From positions 1 through 64,000 of the forward strand of contig NC_086259.1 in assembly GCF_021018805.1 (NCBI RefSeq): 64,000 bases of DNA. The letters run 5' to 3'. The notes beneath the pieces were generated by a model. It saw only the letters and a program-made list of their open reading frames with translations. It searched no databases and had not been told where the DNA came from. A program made the translations under genes and the position numbers. This DNA comes from Prinia subflava. Its lineage: Eukaryota; Chordata; Aves; Passeriformes; Cisticolidae. This document shows, one piece after another, positions 1 through 13,455 of the stretch (the stretch's first letter is position 1; every line of letters starts with the position of its first letter).

Positions 1-1581
1 TCCCTTCCCTTCCCTTTCCTGCCCTTCCCTGCCCTGCCCTGCCCTGCCCTTAAATGCAATGCAATGCAATGCAGTGCAATGGAATCCAATGGAATACATT
101 GCAATCCAATGCAATCTAATGCATTCCAAAGCAATGCAATCCAATGCAATCCAAAGCAATCCAAAGCAATCTAATGAAATCCAATGCAATCCAATCCAAT
201 GCTTGCCCTTCCCTGCCCTTCCCTTCCCTGTTTTGCCCTGCCCTGCCCTGCCCTTAAATGAAATGCAATGCAATGCAGTGGAATGCAATCCAATGCAATC
301 CAATGCAATGCAAAGAAATGTAATCCAATGAAATGCAATCCAATGCAATGCAATGCAATCCAATGAAATCCAATGCAATGCAAGCCAATGCAATCCAATG
401 CAATCCAATCCAATGCTTGCCCTTCCCTTCCCTTCCCTTCCCTTCCCTTCCCTTCCCTTCCCTTCCCTTCCCTTCCCTTCCCTTCCCTTCCCTTCCCTTC
501 CCTTCCCTTCCCTTCCCTTCCCTTCCCTTCCCTTCCCTTCCCTTCCCTTCCCTTCCCTTCCCTTCCCTTCCCTTCCCTTCCCTTCCCTTCCCTTCCCTTC
601 CCTGCTCTGCCCTGCCCTGCCCTGCCCGGCCCTGCCCGGCCCTGCCCTGCCCTACCCTGCCCTGCCCTTAAATTAAATTCAATGCAATGCAGTGCTATGC
701 AATCCAATGCAATCCAATGCAATCCAATGCAATTCAAAGCAATGCAATCCAATGGACTCCAATGAAATGCAATCCAATGTAATCCAATGCAATGAAATGC
801 AATGCAATCGAATGAAATCGAATGCAATCCAATGCAATCCAATGCAATGCAATACAATGCAATCCAATACAATCCAATGCAATGCAATCCAATGCAATCC
901 AATCCAATGCTTGCCCTTCCCTTCCCTTCCCTTCCCTTCCCTTCCCTTCCCTTCCCTTCCCTTCCCTTCCCTTCCCTTCCCTTCCCTTCCCTTCCCTTCC
1001 CTTCCCTTCCCTTCCCTTCCCTTCCCTTCCCTTCCCTTCCCTTCCCTTCCCTTCCCTTCCCTTCCCTTCCCGGCCCTGCCCTGCCCTGCCCTGCCCTGCC
1101 CTGCCCTGCCCTGCCCTGCCCTGCCCTGCCCTTAAATGCAATGCAGTGCAATGCAGTGCAATGCAATCCAATGCAATCCAATGCAATCCAAAGCAATGCA
1201 ATCCAATGCACTCCAATGAAATGCAATCCAATGTAATCCAATGCAATGCAATGCAATTGAATCGAATGAAATCGAATGCAATCCAATGCAATCCAATGCA
1301 ATCCAATGCAATCCAATGCAATCCAATGCAATCCAATCCAATGCTTGCCTTTCCCTTCCCTTCCCTTCCCTGCCCTGCCCTCTACTGCCCTTCAATGCAA
1401 TGCAATGCAATGCAATGCAATGCAAAGCAATGCAATCCAAAGCAATTCAATGCAATCCAATGCAATCCAATGCAATCCAATTTAATCCAAAGCAATGCAA
1501 TCCAAAGCAATCCAATGCAATCCAATGCAATCCAATGCAATCCAAAGCAATCCAATTCAATGCCTGCCCTTTCCTGCTCTT
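1..1581. repeat. Higher-order repeat copy 1 (about 1.58 kb)
   Basis: This segment matches 1582-3187 at an offset of 1571-1581 bp, and the window opens inside it. The order of variant words is preserved, for example the group with GGAATACATTGC near 88, the TGTTTTGCCCTG spacer near 230 and TTAAATTAAATTC near 667. One visible difference is an extra ten-base word (CCAAAGCAAT) near 160 in this copy. Copy boundaries are arbitrary because the unit is circularly permutable. Confidence 0.85.
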
Positions 1582-3187
1582 TCCCTTCCCTTCCCTTTCC
1601 TGCCCTTCCCTGCCCTGCCCTGCCCTGCCCTTAAATGCAATGCAATGCAATGCAGTGCAATGGAATCCAATGGAATACATTGCAATCCAATGCAATCTAA
1701 TGCATTCCAAAGCAATGCAATCCAATGCAATCCAAAGCAATCTAATGAAATCCAATGCAATCCAATCCAATGCTTGCCCTTCCCTGCCCTTCCCTTCCCT
1801 GTTTTGCCCTGCCCTGCCCTGCCCTTAAATGAAATGCAATGCAATGCAGTGGAATGCAATCCAATGCAATCCAATGCAATGCAAAGAAATGTAATCCAAT
1901 GAAATGCAATCCAATGCAATGCAATGCAATCCAATGAAATCCAATGCAATGCAAGCCAATGCAATCCAATGCAATCCAATCCAATGCTTGCCCTTCCCTT
2001 CCCTTCCCTTCCCTTCCCTTCCCTTCCCTTCCCTTCCCTTCCCTTCCCTTCCCTTCCCTTCCCTTCCCTTCCCTTCCCTTCCCTTCCCTTCCCTTCCCTT
2101 CCCTTCCCTTCCCTTCCCTTCCCTTCCCTTCCCTTCCCTTCCCTTCCCTTCCCTTCCCTTCCCTTCCCTTCCCTTCCCTTCCCTGCTCTGCCCTGCCCTG
2201 CCCTGCCCTGCCCGGCCCTGCCCGGCCCTGCCCTGCCCTACCCTGCCCTGCCCTTAAATTAAATTCAATGCAATGCAGTGCTATGCAATCCAATGCAATC
2301 CAATGCAATCCAATGCAATTCAAAGCAATGCAATCCAATGGACTCCAATGAAATGCAATCCAATGTAATCCAATGCAATGAAATGCAATGCAATCGAATG
2401 AAATCGAATGCAATCCAATGCAATCCAATGCAATGCAATACAATGCAATCCAATACAATCCAATGCAATGCAATCCAATGCAATCCAATCCAATGCTTGC
2501 CCTTCCCTTCCCTTCCCTTCCCTTCCCTTCCCTTCCCTTCCCTTCCCTTCCCTTCCCTTCCCTTCCCTTCCCTTCCCTTCCCTTCCCTTCCCTTCCCTTC
2601 CCTTCCCTTCCCTTCCCTTCCCTTCCCTTCCCTTCCCTTCCCTTCCCTTCCCTTCCCTTCCCTTCCCTTCCCTTCCCTTCCCTTCCCTTCCCTCCCGGCC
2701 CTGCCCTGCCCTGCCCTGCCCTGCCCTGCCCTGCCCTTAAATGCAATGCAGTGCAATGCAGTGCAATGCAATCCAATGCAATCCAATGCAATCCAAAGCA
2801 ATGCAATCCAATGCACTCCAATGAAATGCAATCCAATGTAATCCAATGCAATGCAATGCAATTGAATCGAATGAAATCGAATGCAATCCAATGCAATCCA
2901 ATGCAATCCAATGCAATCCAATGCAATCCAATGCAATCCAATCCAATGCTTGCCTTTCCCTTCCCTTCCCTTCCCTGCCCTGCCCTCTACTGCCCTTCAA
3001 ATGCAATGCAATGCAATGCAATGCAATGCAAAGCAATGCAATCCAAAGCAATTCAATGCAATCCAATGCAATCCAATGCAATCCAATTTAATCCAAAGCA
3101 ATGCAATCCAAAGCAATCCAATGCAATCCAATGCAATCCAATGCAATCCAAAGCAATCCAATTCAATGCCTGCCCTTTCCTGCTCTT
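1582..3187. repeat. Higher-order repeat copy 2 (about 1.6 kb)
   Basis: This is the second full copy of the 1.58-kb unit. The diagnostic words recur in the same order as in copy 1: GGAATACATTGC near 1670, TGTTTTGCCCTG near 1799 and TTAAATTAAATTC near 2257. CCCTT tract lengths differ slightly from copy 1. A third copy continues from about 3188 but keeps to the same order only as far as about 3770, where CCCTTAAATT is replaced by a different exit (CCTTTCAATG). Confidence 0.85.
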
Positions 3188-3770
3188 CCCTTCCCTTCCC
3201 TTTCCTGCCCTTCCCTGCCCTGCCCCTGCCCTGCCCTTAAATGCAATGCAATGCAATGCAGTGCAATGGAATCCAATGGAATACATTGCAATCCAATGCA
3301 ATCTAATGCATTCCAAAGCAATGCAATCCAGTGCAATCCAAAGCAATCTAATGAAATCCAATGCAATCCAATCCAATGCTTGCCCTTCCCTGCCCTTCCC
3401 TTCCCTGTTTTGCCCTGCCCTGCCCTGCCCTTAAATGAAATGCAATGCAATGCAGTGGAATGCAATCCAATGCAATCCAATGCAATGCAAAGAAATGTAA
3501 TCCAATGAAATGCAATCCAATGCAATGCAATGCAATCCAATGAAATCCAATGCAATGCAAGCCAATGCAATCCAATGCAATCCAATCCAATGCTTGCCCT
3601 TCCCTTCCCTTCCCTTCCCTTCCCTTCCCTTCCCTTCCCTTCCCTTCCCTTCCCTTCCCTTCCCTTCCCTTCCCTTCCCTTCCCTTCCCTTCCCTTCCCT
3701 TCCCTTCCCTTCCCTTCCCTTCCCTTCCCTTCCCTTCCCTTCCCTTCCCTTCCCTTCCCTTCCCTTCCCT
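3188..3770. repeat. Higher-order repeat copy 3, truncated
   Basis: The segment matches the first third of copies 1 and 2 (offset about 1606 from copy 2). It then leaves the pattern inside the CCCTG block. Looser relatives of the same words reappear near 5836-6060 and 10750-10990, so the array contains dispersed, rearranged descendants of this unit. Confidence 0.8.
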
Positions 3771-6700
3771 GCCCTGCCCTGCCCTGCCCTGCCCTGCCCT
3801 GCCCTGCCCTGCCCTGCCCTGCCCTGCCCTGCCTTTCAATGAAATGCAATGTAATGCAGAGCAATGCAGTGCAATGCAATTCAATGCAATGCAATCCAAT
3901 GCAATCCAATGGAATACAATGCAATCCAATGAAATGCAATCAAATGAAATCAAATTCAATCCAAAGCAATGCAATCCAATGCAATCCAATGCAATCAATG
4001 CAATCCAATGCAATCCAAAGCAATCCACTGCAATCCAATGCAATGCAATCCAATGCAATCCAATGCAATCCAATGAAATCCAATGCAATTCAATGCAATT
4101 CAATCCAATCCTTGCCCTTCCCTTCCCTTCCCTTCCCTTCCTTCCCTTCCCTTCCCTTCCCTTCCCTTCCCTTCCCTTCCCTTCCCTTCCCTTCCCTTCC
4201 CTTCCCTTCCCTTCCCTTCCCTTCCCTTCCCTTCCCTTCCCTTCCCTTCCCTTCCCTTCCCTTCCCTTCCCTTCCCTTCCCTTCCCTTCCCTTCCCTTCC
4301 CTTCCCCTTCCCTGCCCTGCCCTGCCCTGCCCTGCCCTGCCCTGCCCTGCCCTGTCCTGCCCAGCCCTGCCCTGCCCTGCCCTGACCTGCCCTGCCCTGC
4401 CCTGCCCTGCCCTGCATTGCCCTGCTCTGCCCTGCATTGTCCTGCCCTGCCCTTCAATGAAATGCAATGCAATGCAGTGGTATGCAATCCAAAGCAATCC
4501 AATGCAATCCAATAACACCCAATGCAATGCAATCCAAGGCAATCCAAAGCAATGCAATCCAATGCAATCCAATGCAATCCAATCCAATGCAATCCAATGC
4601 AAACCAAAGCAATGCAATCCAATGCAATCCAATGCAATCCAACGCAATCCAATGCAATGCAATGGAATCCAATGAAATCCAAAGCAATCCAATGCAATCC
4701 AATGTAATCCAATGCTATCCAATGCAACCCAATGCAATGCAATCCAATGCAATCCAATGCATTCCAATGCAATCCAATGCAATGCAATCCAATGCAATCC
4801 AATGCAATCCAACGCATTCCAACGCAATCCAATGCAATACAATGCAATCCATTGCAATCCAATGCAATCCAAAGCAATCAAATGCAATGCTTCCCCTTCC
4901 CTGCCCTTCACTTCCCTTCCCTGCCCTGCCCTGCCCTGCACAGCCCTGCCCTGCCCTTCAATGAAATGCAATGCAATGCAGTGAAATGCAATCCAATGCA
5001 ATCCAAAGCAATGCAGTGCATTCCAATGCAATCCAATGCAATCCAATGCAATCCAATGCAATCCAATGCAATCCAATGCAATCCAATCCAATGTTTGCCA
5101 TTCCCAGCCCTTCACTTTCCTGCCCTGCCCTTCCCTGCCCTGCCCTCCTCTGCCCTTCAATGAAATGCAATGCAATGCAATCCAATGCAATCCAATGAAA
5201 TACAATGCAATCCAAAGCAATCCAATGCAATCCAAAGCAATCCAATGCAATCCAAAGCAATCCAATGCAATCCAATCCAATGCTTGCCTTTCCCTGCCGT
5301 TCCCTTCCCTGCCCTGCCCTCTCCTGCCCTTCAATGAAATGCAATGCAATGGAATGAAATGCAATCCAGTGCAATCCAATGAAATCCAAAACAATCCAAT
5401 GCAATGACATGCAATGCAATGCAATGCAATGCAATTCAAGGCAATCCAATGCAATCCAATGCAATCCAATGCAATCCAATGCAATGACATGCAATGCATT
5501 CCAATGCAATCCAATGCAATCCAATGCAATGACATGCAATGCAATGCAATGCAATGCAATGCAATGCAATGCAATGCAATGCAATGCAATGCAATGCAAT
5601 GCAATCCAATGCAATCCAATGCAATCCAATGCAATCCAATGCAATCCAATGCAGTCTAATGCAATCCAATGCAATCCAATGCAATCCAATGCAATCCAAA
5701 GCAATGCAATCCAAAGCAATCCAATGCAATCCAATGCAATCCAATGAATTCCAAAGCAATCCAATTCAATGCCTGCCCTTTCCTGCTCTTCCCTTCCCTT
5801 CCCTTTCCTGCCCTTCCCTGCCCCTGCCCTGCCCTGCCCTTAAATGCAATGCAATGCAATGCAGTGTAATGGAATCCAATGGAATACATTACAATCCAAT
5901 GCAATCTAATGCATTCCAAAGCAATGCAATCCAATGCAATCCAAAGCAATCCAATGCAATCTAATGAAATCCAATGCAATCCAATCCAATGCTTGCCCTT
6001 CCCTGCCCTTCCCTTCCCTGTTTTGGCCTGCCCTGCCCTGCCCTTAAATGAAATGCAATGCAATGCAGTGGAATGCAATCCAATGCAATCCAATGCAATG
6101 CAATGCAATCCAATCCAATGCAATGCAATGCAATGCAATGCAATGCAATCCAATGCAATCCAATGCAATCCAATGCAATGCAATGCAATCCAATCCAATG
6201 CTTGCCCTTTTCTTCCCTTCCCTTCCCTTCCCTTCCCTTCCCTTCCCTTCCCTTCCCTTCCCTTCCCTTCCCTTCCCTTCCCTTCACTTCCCTTCCCTTC
6301 CCTTCCCTTCCCTTCCCTTCCCTTCCCTTCCCTTCCCTTCCCTTCCCTTCCCTTCCCTTCCCTTCCCTTCCCTTCCCTTCCCTTCCCCTTCCCTTCCCTT
6401 CCCTTCCCTTCCCTTCCCTTCCCTTCCCTTCCCTTCCCTTCCCTTCCCTTCCCTTCCCTCCTGTGCCCTGCCCTGCCCTGCCCTGCCCTGCCAAGCCCTG
6501 CCCTTACATGTCCTGGAATGCCCTGACATGCCCTGACATGCCCAGCCCAGCACAGCCCAGCCCTGCCCTTCTCTGCCCTGCCCTGCCCTCCCCTGCCCTC
6601 AAATGCAATGCATTGCAATGCAGTGCAATGCAATCCAATGCAATACATTGCAATCCAATGCAAAGCAATTCAATGAAATCCAATCCAATGCTTGCCCTTT

Positions 6701-9700
6701 CCTGCCCTTCCCTTCCCTACCCTGCCTTGCCCTTCCCTGCCCTCTCCTGCCCTTCAAAAAATGCAATGCAATGCAGTGAAAAGCAATCCCATGCAATACA
6801 ATGCAATCCAATGCAATCCAATGCAATGCAATGCAATGCAATGCAATGCAATGCAATCCAATGCAATCCAATGCTATAGAATGCAATACAATGCAATACA
6901 ATGCAATCCATTGCAATCCAATGCAATCCAATGCAATGCATTGCAATGAAATCCAATGCAATCCAATGCAATCCATTGCAATCCAATGCAATCCAATGCA
7001 ATCCAATGCAATCCAATGCAATCCAATTCAATCCAATGCTTGCCCTTCCCTTCCCTTCCCTTCCCTTCCCTTCCCTTCCCTTCCCTTCCCTTCCCTTCCC
7101 TTCCCTTCCCTTCCCTTCCCTTCCCTTCCCTTCCCTTCCCTTCCCTTCCCTTCCCTTCCCTTCCCTTCCCTTCCCTTCCCTTCCCTTCCCTTCCCTTCCC
7201 TTCCCTTCCCTTCCCTTCCCTTCCCTTCCCTTCCCTTCCCTTCCATTCCCTGCCCTGCCCTGCCCTGCTCTGTCCTGCCCTGCCCTGCCCTGCTCTTCCT
7301 TGCCCTGCCCTGCCCTGCCCGTCCTTGCCCTGCCCTGCCCTTAATTGAAATGCAATGCAATGCACTGCAATGCACTGCAATGCACTGCAATGCAATCCAA
7401 TGCAATCCAATGCAATCCAATGCAATCCAATGCAATGCTTGCCCTTCCCTGCCCTTTTTTTCCGTTCATTTCCCTGCCCTTCTCTGGCCTACCCTTCAAT
7501 GAAATGCAATGCAATGCAGTGAAATGCAATCTACTGCAATCCACTGCAATCCACTGCATTCCACTGCAATCCAATCCAACGCATTGCAATCCAATGCAAT
7601 GCAATGCAATGCATTGCAACGCAATGCAATCCAATGCAATCCAATGCAATGCAATGCAATCCAATGCAATCCAATGCAATCCAATGCAATCCAATGCAAT
7701 CCAATGCAATCCAATGCAATTCAATCCAATGCTTGCCCTTCCCTTCCCTTCCCTTCCCTTCCCTTCCCTTCCCTTCCCTTCCCTTCCCTTCCCTTCCCTT
7801 CCCTTCCCTTCCCTTCCCTTCCCTTCCCTTCCCCTTCCCTTCCTTTCCCTTCCCTTCCCTTCCCTTCCCTTCCCTTCCCTTCCCTTCCCTTCCCTTCCCT
7901 TCCCTTCCCTTCCCTTCCCTTCCCTTCCCTTCCCTTCCCTTCCCTTCCCTTCCCTTCCCTGCCCTGCCCTGCCCTGCCCTGCCCTGCCCTGCCTTGCCCT
8001 GCCCTGCCCTGCCCTGCCCTGCCCTACCATTACATGCAATGCAATGCAATGCAGTGCAATGCAATTCAATGCAATCCAATGCAATCCAATGCAATCCAAT
8101 GCAATGCAATCCAATGCAATCCAATGCAATCCAATGCAATCCAATGCAATTCAATCCAATGCTTGCCCTTCCCTTCCCTTCCCTTCCCTTCCCTTCCCTT
8201 CCCTTCCCTTCCTTCCCTTCCCTTCCTTCCCTTCCCTTCCCTTCCCTTCCCTTCCCTTCCCTTCCCTTCCCTTCCCTTCCCTTCCCTTCCCTTCCCTTCC
8301 CTTCCCTTCCCTTCCCTTCCCTTCCCTTCTCTGCCCTGCCCCTGCCCTGCCCTGCCCTGCCCTGCCCTGCCCTGTCCTGCCTTGCCCTGCCCTGCCCTGC
8401 CCTGCCCTACCATTAAATGCAATGCAATGCAATGCAGTGCAATGCAATTCAATGCAATCCAATGCAATCAAATGCAATCCAATCCAAAGCTTGCCCATCT
8501 CTTCCCTTCTCTTCCATTCCCTGCCTTGCCCTGCCTTGCCCTTCCCTGCCGTGCTCTCCCCTGCCCTTCAATGAAATGCAATGAAATGCAGTGAAATGCA
8601 ATCCAATGCAATCCAATGCAATCTAATGCAATCCAATGCAATCCAATGCAATCCAATGCAATGCAATCCAATGCAATGCAATGCAATCCAATGCAATGGA
8701 ATCCAATGCAATCCAATGCAATCCAATGCAATCCAATGCAATCCAATGTAATACAATCCAATGCTATTCAATTCAATGCTTTCCCTTCCTTTCCCTTCCC
8801 TTCCCTTCCCTTCCCTTCCCTTCCCTTCCCTTCCCTTCCCTTCCCTTCCCTTCCCTTCCCTTCCCTTCCCTTCCCTTCCCTTCCCTTCCCTTCCCTTCCC
8901 TTCCCTTCCCTTCCCTTCCCTTCCCTTCCCTTCCCTTCCCTTCCCTGCCCAGCCCTGCCCTGCCCTGCCCTGCCCTGCACAGCCCTGCTCTGCCCTTGAA
9001 TGAAATGCAATGCAAAGGAGTGAAATGCAATCCAATGGAATCCACTGCAATCTACTGCAATCCACTGCAATCCACTGCAATCCACTGCAATGCAATCCAA
9101 TTCAATCCAATTCAATCCAATGAAATCCAAAGCAATCCAATGCAATCCAATGCAATCCAATGCAATCCAATGCAATCCAATGCAATCCAATGAAATCCAA
9201 TGAAATCCAATGCAATCCAATCCAATGCTTGCCCTTCCCTGCGCTTCCCTTCCCTGCCCTGCCCTGCCCTGCTTTTCCCCTCCCCTGCCCTTAAATTAAA
9301 TGCAATGCAATGCAGTGAAATGAAATCCAATGCAATCCAATGCAATCCAATGCAATCCAATGCAATCCAATGCAATCCAATGCTTGCCCTTCCCTGCCCT
9401 TCCATTCCCTGCCCTGCCTTGCCCTGCCCTGCCCTGCAGTGCCCTTAAATGCAATGCAATGCAATGCAGTGCAATGCAATCCAATGCAATCCAATGCAAT
9501 CCAGTGCAATCCAGTGCAATGCAATCCAATGCAATCCAATGCAATCCAATGCATTCCATTGCAATCCAAAGCAATGCAATCCAATGCAATCCAATGCAAT
9601 CCAATGCAATCCAACGCATTCCAACCCAATCCAATGCAATACAATGCAATCCATTGCAATCCAATGCAATCCAATGCAATCCAATGCAATGCTTGCCTTT

Positions 9701-12700
9701 CCCTTCCCTTCCCTTCCCTTCCCTGCCCTGCCCTGCCCTGCCCTGCACAGCCCTGCCCTGCCCTTCAATGAAATGTAATGCAATGCAGTGAAATGCAATC
9801 CAATGCAATCCAATGCAATGCAATGCAAAGCAATGCAATCCAATGCAATCCAATGCAATCCAATGCAATCCAATGCAATCCAATCCAATGCTTGCCCTTC
9901 CCAGCCTTTCCCTTCCCTGCCCTGCCCTGCCCTTCCCTGCCCTGCCCTCCCCTCTTCTTCAATGTAATGCAATGCAATGCAATCCAATGCAATCCAATGC
10001 AATCCAATGAATTACAATGCAATCCAAGGAAATCCAGTGCAATGCAATGCAATGCAATCCAATGCTTACCCTTTCCTTCCCTTCCCTGCTCTGCCCTGCA
10101 CTGCCCTGCCCTGCCCTCAAATTCAATGAAATGCAATTCAGTGCAATGCAATACAATGCAAAACAATGCAATCCAATGCAATCCAAAGCAATCCAATGCA
10201 ATCCAATGCAATCCAATGCAATCCAAAGCAATCCAAAGCAATCCAATGCAATCCAATCCAATGCTTGCCTTTTCCTGCCTATCCCTTCCCTTCCCTGCCC
10301 TCTCCTGCCCTTCAATGAAATGCAATGCAATGCAGTGAAATGCAATCCAATGCAATCCAATGAAATCCAAAACAATGCAATGCAATGCAATGCAATGCAA
10401 TGCAATGCAATGCAATGCAACGCAATCCAATGCAATGCAATGAAATCCAATGCAATCCAATGCAATGCAATTCAATGCAATCCAGTGCAATGCAATGCAA
10501 TGAAATGCAATGCAATCCAAAGCAATTCAATGCAATCCAATGCAATCCAATGCAATCCAATGCAGTCTAATGAAATCCAATGCAATTCAATGCAATCCAA
10601 AGCAATGCAATCCAATGCAATCCAATGCAATCCAATGCAATCCAAAGCAATCCAAAGCAATCCAATTCAATTCCTGCCCTTTCCTGCTCTTCCCTTCTCT
10701 TCCCTTCTCTTCCCTTCCCTGCCCGTCCCTTCCCTGCCCTGCCCTGCCCTTAAATGCAATGCATAAGAATGCAGTGCAATGGAATCCAATGGAATACATT
10801 GCAATCCAATGCAATCTAATGCATTCCAAAGCAATGCAATCCAATGCAATCCAAAGCAATCTAATGAAATCCAATGCAATCCAATCCAATGCTTGCCCTT
10901 CCCTGCCCTTCCCTTCCCTGTTTTGCCCTGCCCTGCCCTGCCCTGCCCTTAAATGAAATGCAATGCAATGCAGTGGAATGCAATCCAATGCAATCCAATA
11001 CAATGCAATGCAATGCAATCCAATGAAATGCAATCCAATGCAATCCAGTGCAATGCAATGCAATCCAATGAAATCCAATGCAATGCAATCCAATGCAATC
11101 CAATGCAATGCAATGCAATCCAATCCAATGCTTGCCCTTTTCTTCCCTTCCCTTCCCTTCCCTTCCCTTCCCTTCCCTTCCCTTCCCTTCCCTTCCCTTC
11201 CCTTCCCTTCCCTTCCCTTCCCTTCCCTTCCCTTCCCTTCCCTTCCCTTCCCTTCCCTTCCCTTCCCTTCCCTTCCCTTCCCTTCCCTTCCCTTCCCTTC
11301 CCTGCCCTGCCCTGCCCTGCCCTGCCCTGCCCTGCCCTGCCCTGCCCTGCCCTGCCCTGCCCTGCCCTGCCCTGCCCTGCCCTGCCCTTCAATGAAATGC
11401 AATGCAATGCAGTGCAATGCAGTGCAATGCAGTGCAATCCAATGCAATCCAATGGAATACAATGCAATCCAATGCAATGCAATCAAATGCAATCCAATTC
11501 AATCCAAAGCAATGCAATCCAATGCAATCCAATGCAATCCAATGCAATGCAATCCAATGCAATCCAATGCAATGCAATGCAATGCAATCCAATGCAATCC
11601 AATGCAATCCAATCCAATGCAATCCAATGCAATCCAATGAAATCCAATGAAATCCAATGCAATTCAATGCAATTCAATCCAATGCTTGACCTTCCCTTCC
11701 CTTCCCTTCCCTTCCTTTCTCCCTTCCCTTTCCCTTCCCTTCCCTTCCCTTCCCTTCCCTTCCCTTCCCTTCCCTTCCCTTCCCTTCCCTTCCTTCCCTT
11801 CCCTTCCCTTCCCTTCCCTTCCCTTCCCTTCCCTTCCCTTCCCTTCCCTTCCCTTCCCTTCCCTTCCCTTCCCTTCCCTTCCCTTCCCTTCCCTTCCCTG
11901 CCCTTCCCTTCCCTTCCCTTCCCTTCCCTTCCCTTCCCTTCCCTTCCCTTCCCTTCCCTTCCCTTCCCTTCCCTTCCCTTCCCTTCCCTTCCCTTCCCTT
12001 CCCTTCCCTTCCCTTCCATTCCCTTCCCTTCCCTCCCTTCCCTTCCATGCCCTGCCCTGCCCTGCCCTTCTATGAAATGTAATGCAATGCAGTGCAATGC
12101 AGTGCAATGCAGTGCAATCCAATGCAATCCAATGCAATGCAATGCAATCCAATCCAATGCAATCTAAAGCAATCCAATGCAATCCAATGCAATCCAACGC
12201 AATCCAATGCAATCCAATGCAATCCATTGAAATCCAAAGCAATCAATGCAATCCAATGTAATCCTATGTAATCCAATGCAATCCAATGCAATCCAATGCA
12301 ATCCAATGCAATCAATGCATTCCATTGCAATCCAAAAGCAATGAAATCCAATGCAATCCAATGCAATCCAATGCAATCCAATGCAATCCAACGCATTCCA
12401 ACGCAATCCAATGCAATACAATGCAATCCATTGCAATCCAATGCAATCCAATGCAATCCAATGCAATGCTTGCCTTTCCCTTCCCTTCCCTTCCCTTCCC
12501 TTCCCTTCCCTGCCCTGCCCTGCCCTGCACAGCCCTGCCCTGCCCTTCAATGAAATGCAATGCAATGCAGTGAAATGCAATCCAATGCAATCCAATGCAA
12601 TGCAATGCAAAGCAATGCAATCCAATGCAATCCAATGCAATCCAATGCAATCCAATGCAATCAAATCCAATGCTTGCCCTTCCCAGCCTTTCCCTTCCCT

Positions 12701-12932
12701 GCCCTGCCCTGCCCTTCCCTGCCCTGCCCTCCCCCTCCCCTTCAATGTAATGCAATGCAATGCAATCCAATGCAATCCACTGCAATACAATGCAATCCAA
12801 TGCAATCCAAAGCAATCCCATGCAATCCAATGCAATCCAATGCAATCCAATGCAATCCAATGCAATCCAATGCAATCCAAAGCAATCCCATGCAATCCAA
12901 TGCAATCCAATGCAATCCAATGCAATCCAATG

Positions 12933-13455
12933 CTTGCCCTTCCCTTCCCTTCCCTTCTCTTCCCTTCCCTTCCCTTCCCTTCCCTTCCCTTCCCTTCCCT
13001 TCCCTTCCCTTCCCTTCCCTTCCCTTCCCTTCCCTTCCCTTCCCTTCCCTTCCCTTCCCTTCCCTTCCCTTCCCTTCCCTTCCCTTCCCTTCCCTTCCCT
13101 TCCCTTCCCTTCCTCCTTCCCTTCCCTTCCCTTCCCTTCCTTCCCTTCCCTTCCCTTCCCTTCCCTTCCCTTCCCTTCCCTTCCCTTCCCTTCCCTTCCC
13201 TTCCCTTCCCTTCCCTTCCCTTCCCTTCCCTTCCCTTCCCTTCCCTTCCCTTCCCTTCCCTTCCCTTCCCTTCCCTTTCCTTCCCTTCCCTTCCCCTTCC
13301 CTTCCCTTCCCTTCCCTTCCCTTCCCTTCCCTTCCCTTCCCTTCCCTTCCCTTCCCTCCCTTCCCTTCCCTTCCCTTCCCTTCCCTTCCCCTTCCCTTCC
13401 CTTCCCTTCCCTTCCCTTCCATTCCCTTCCCTTCCCTTCCCTCCCTTCCCTTCCA
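12933..13455. repeat. Longest CCCTT pyrimidine tract
   Basis: About 520 bp of nearly uninterrupted CCCTT words, with a few slips (CTCC, CCCC, CATTC). The plus strand is almost pure pyrimidine. The minus strand reads GGGAA repeated, so G-triplets are separated by two A residues throughout. It is the longest such tract in the window; most others are 150-260 bp. Confidence 0.95.
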
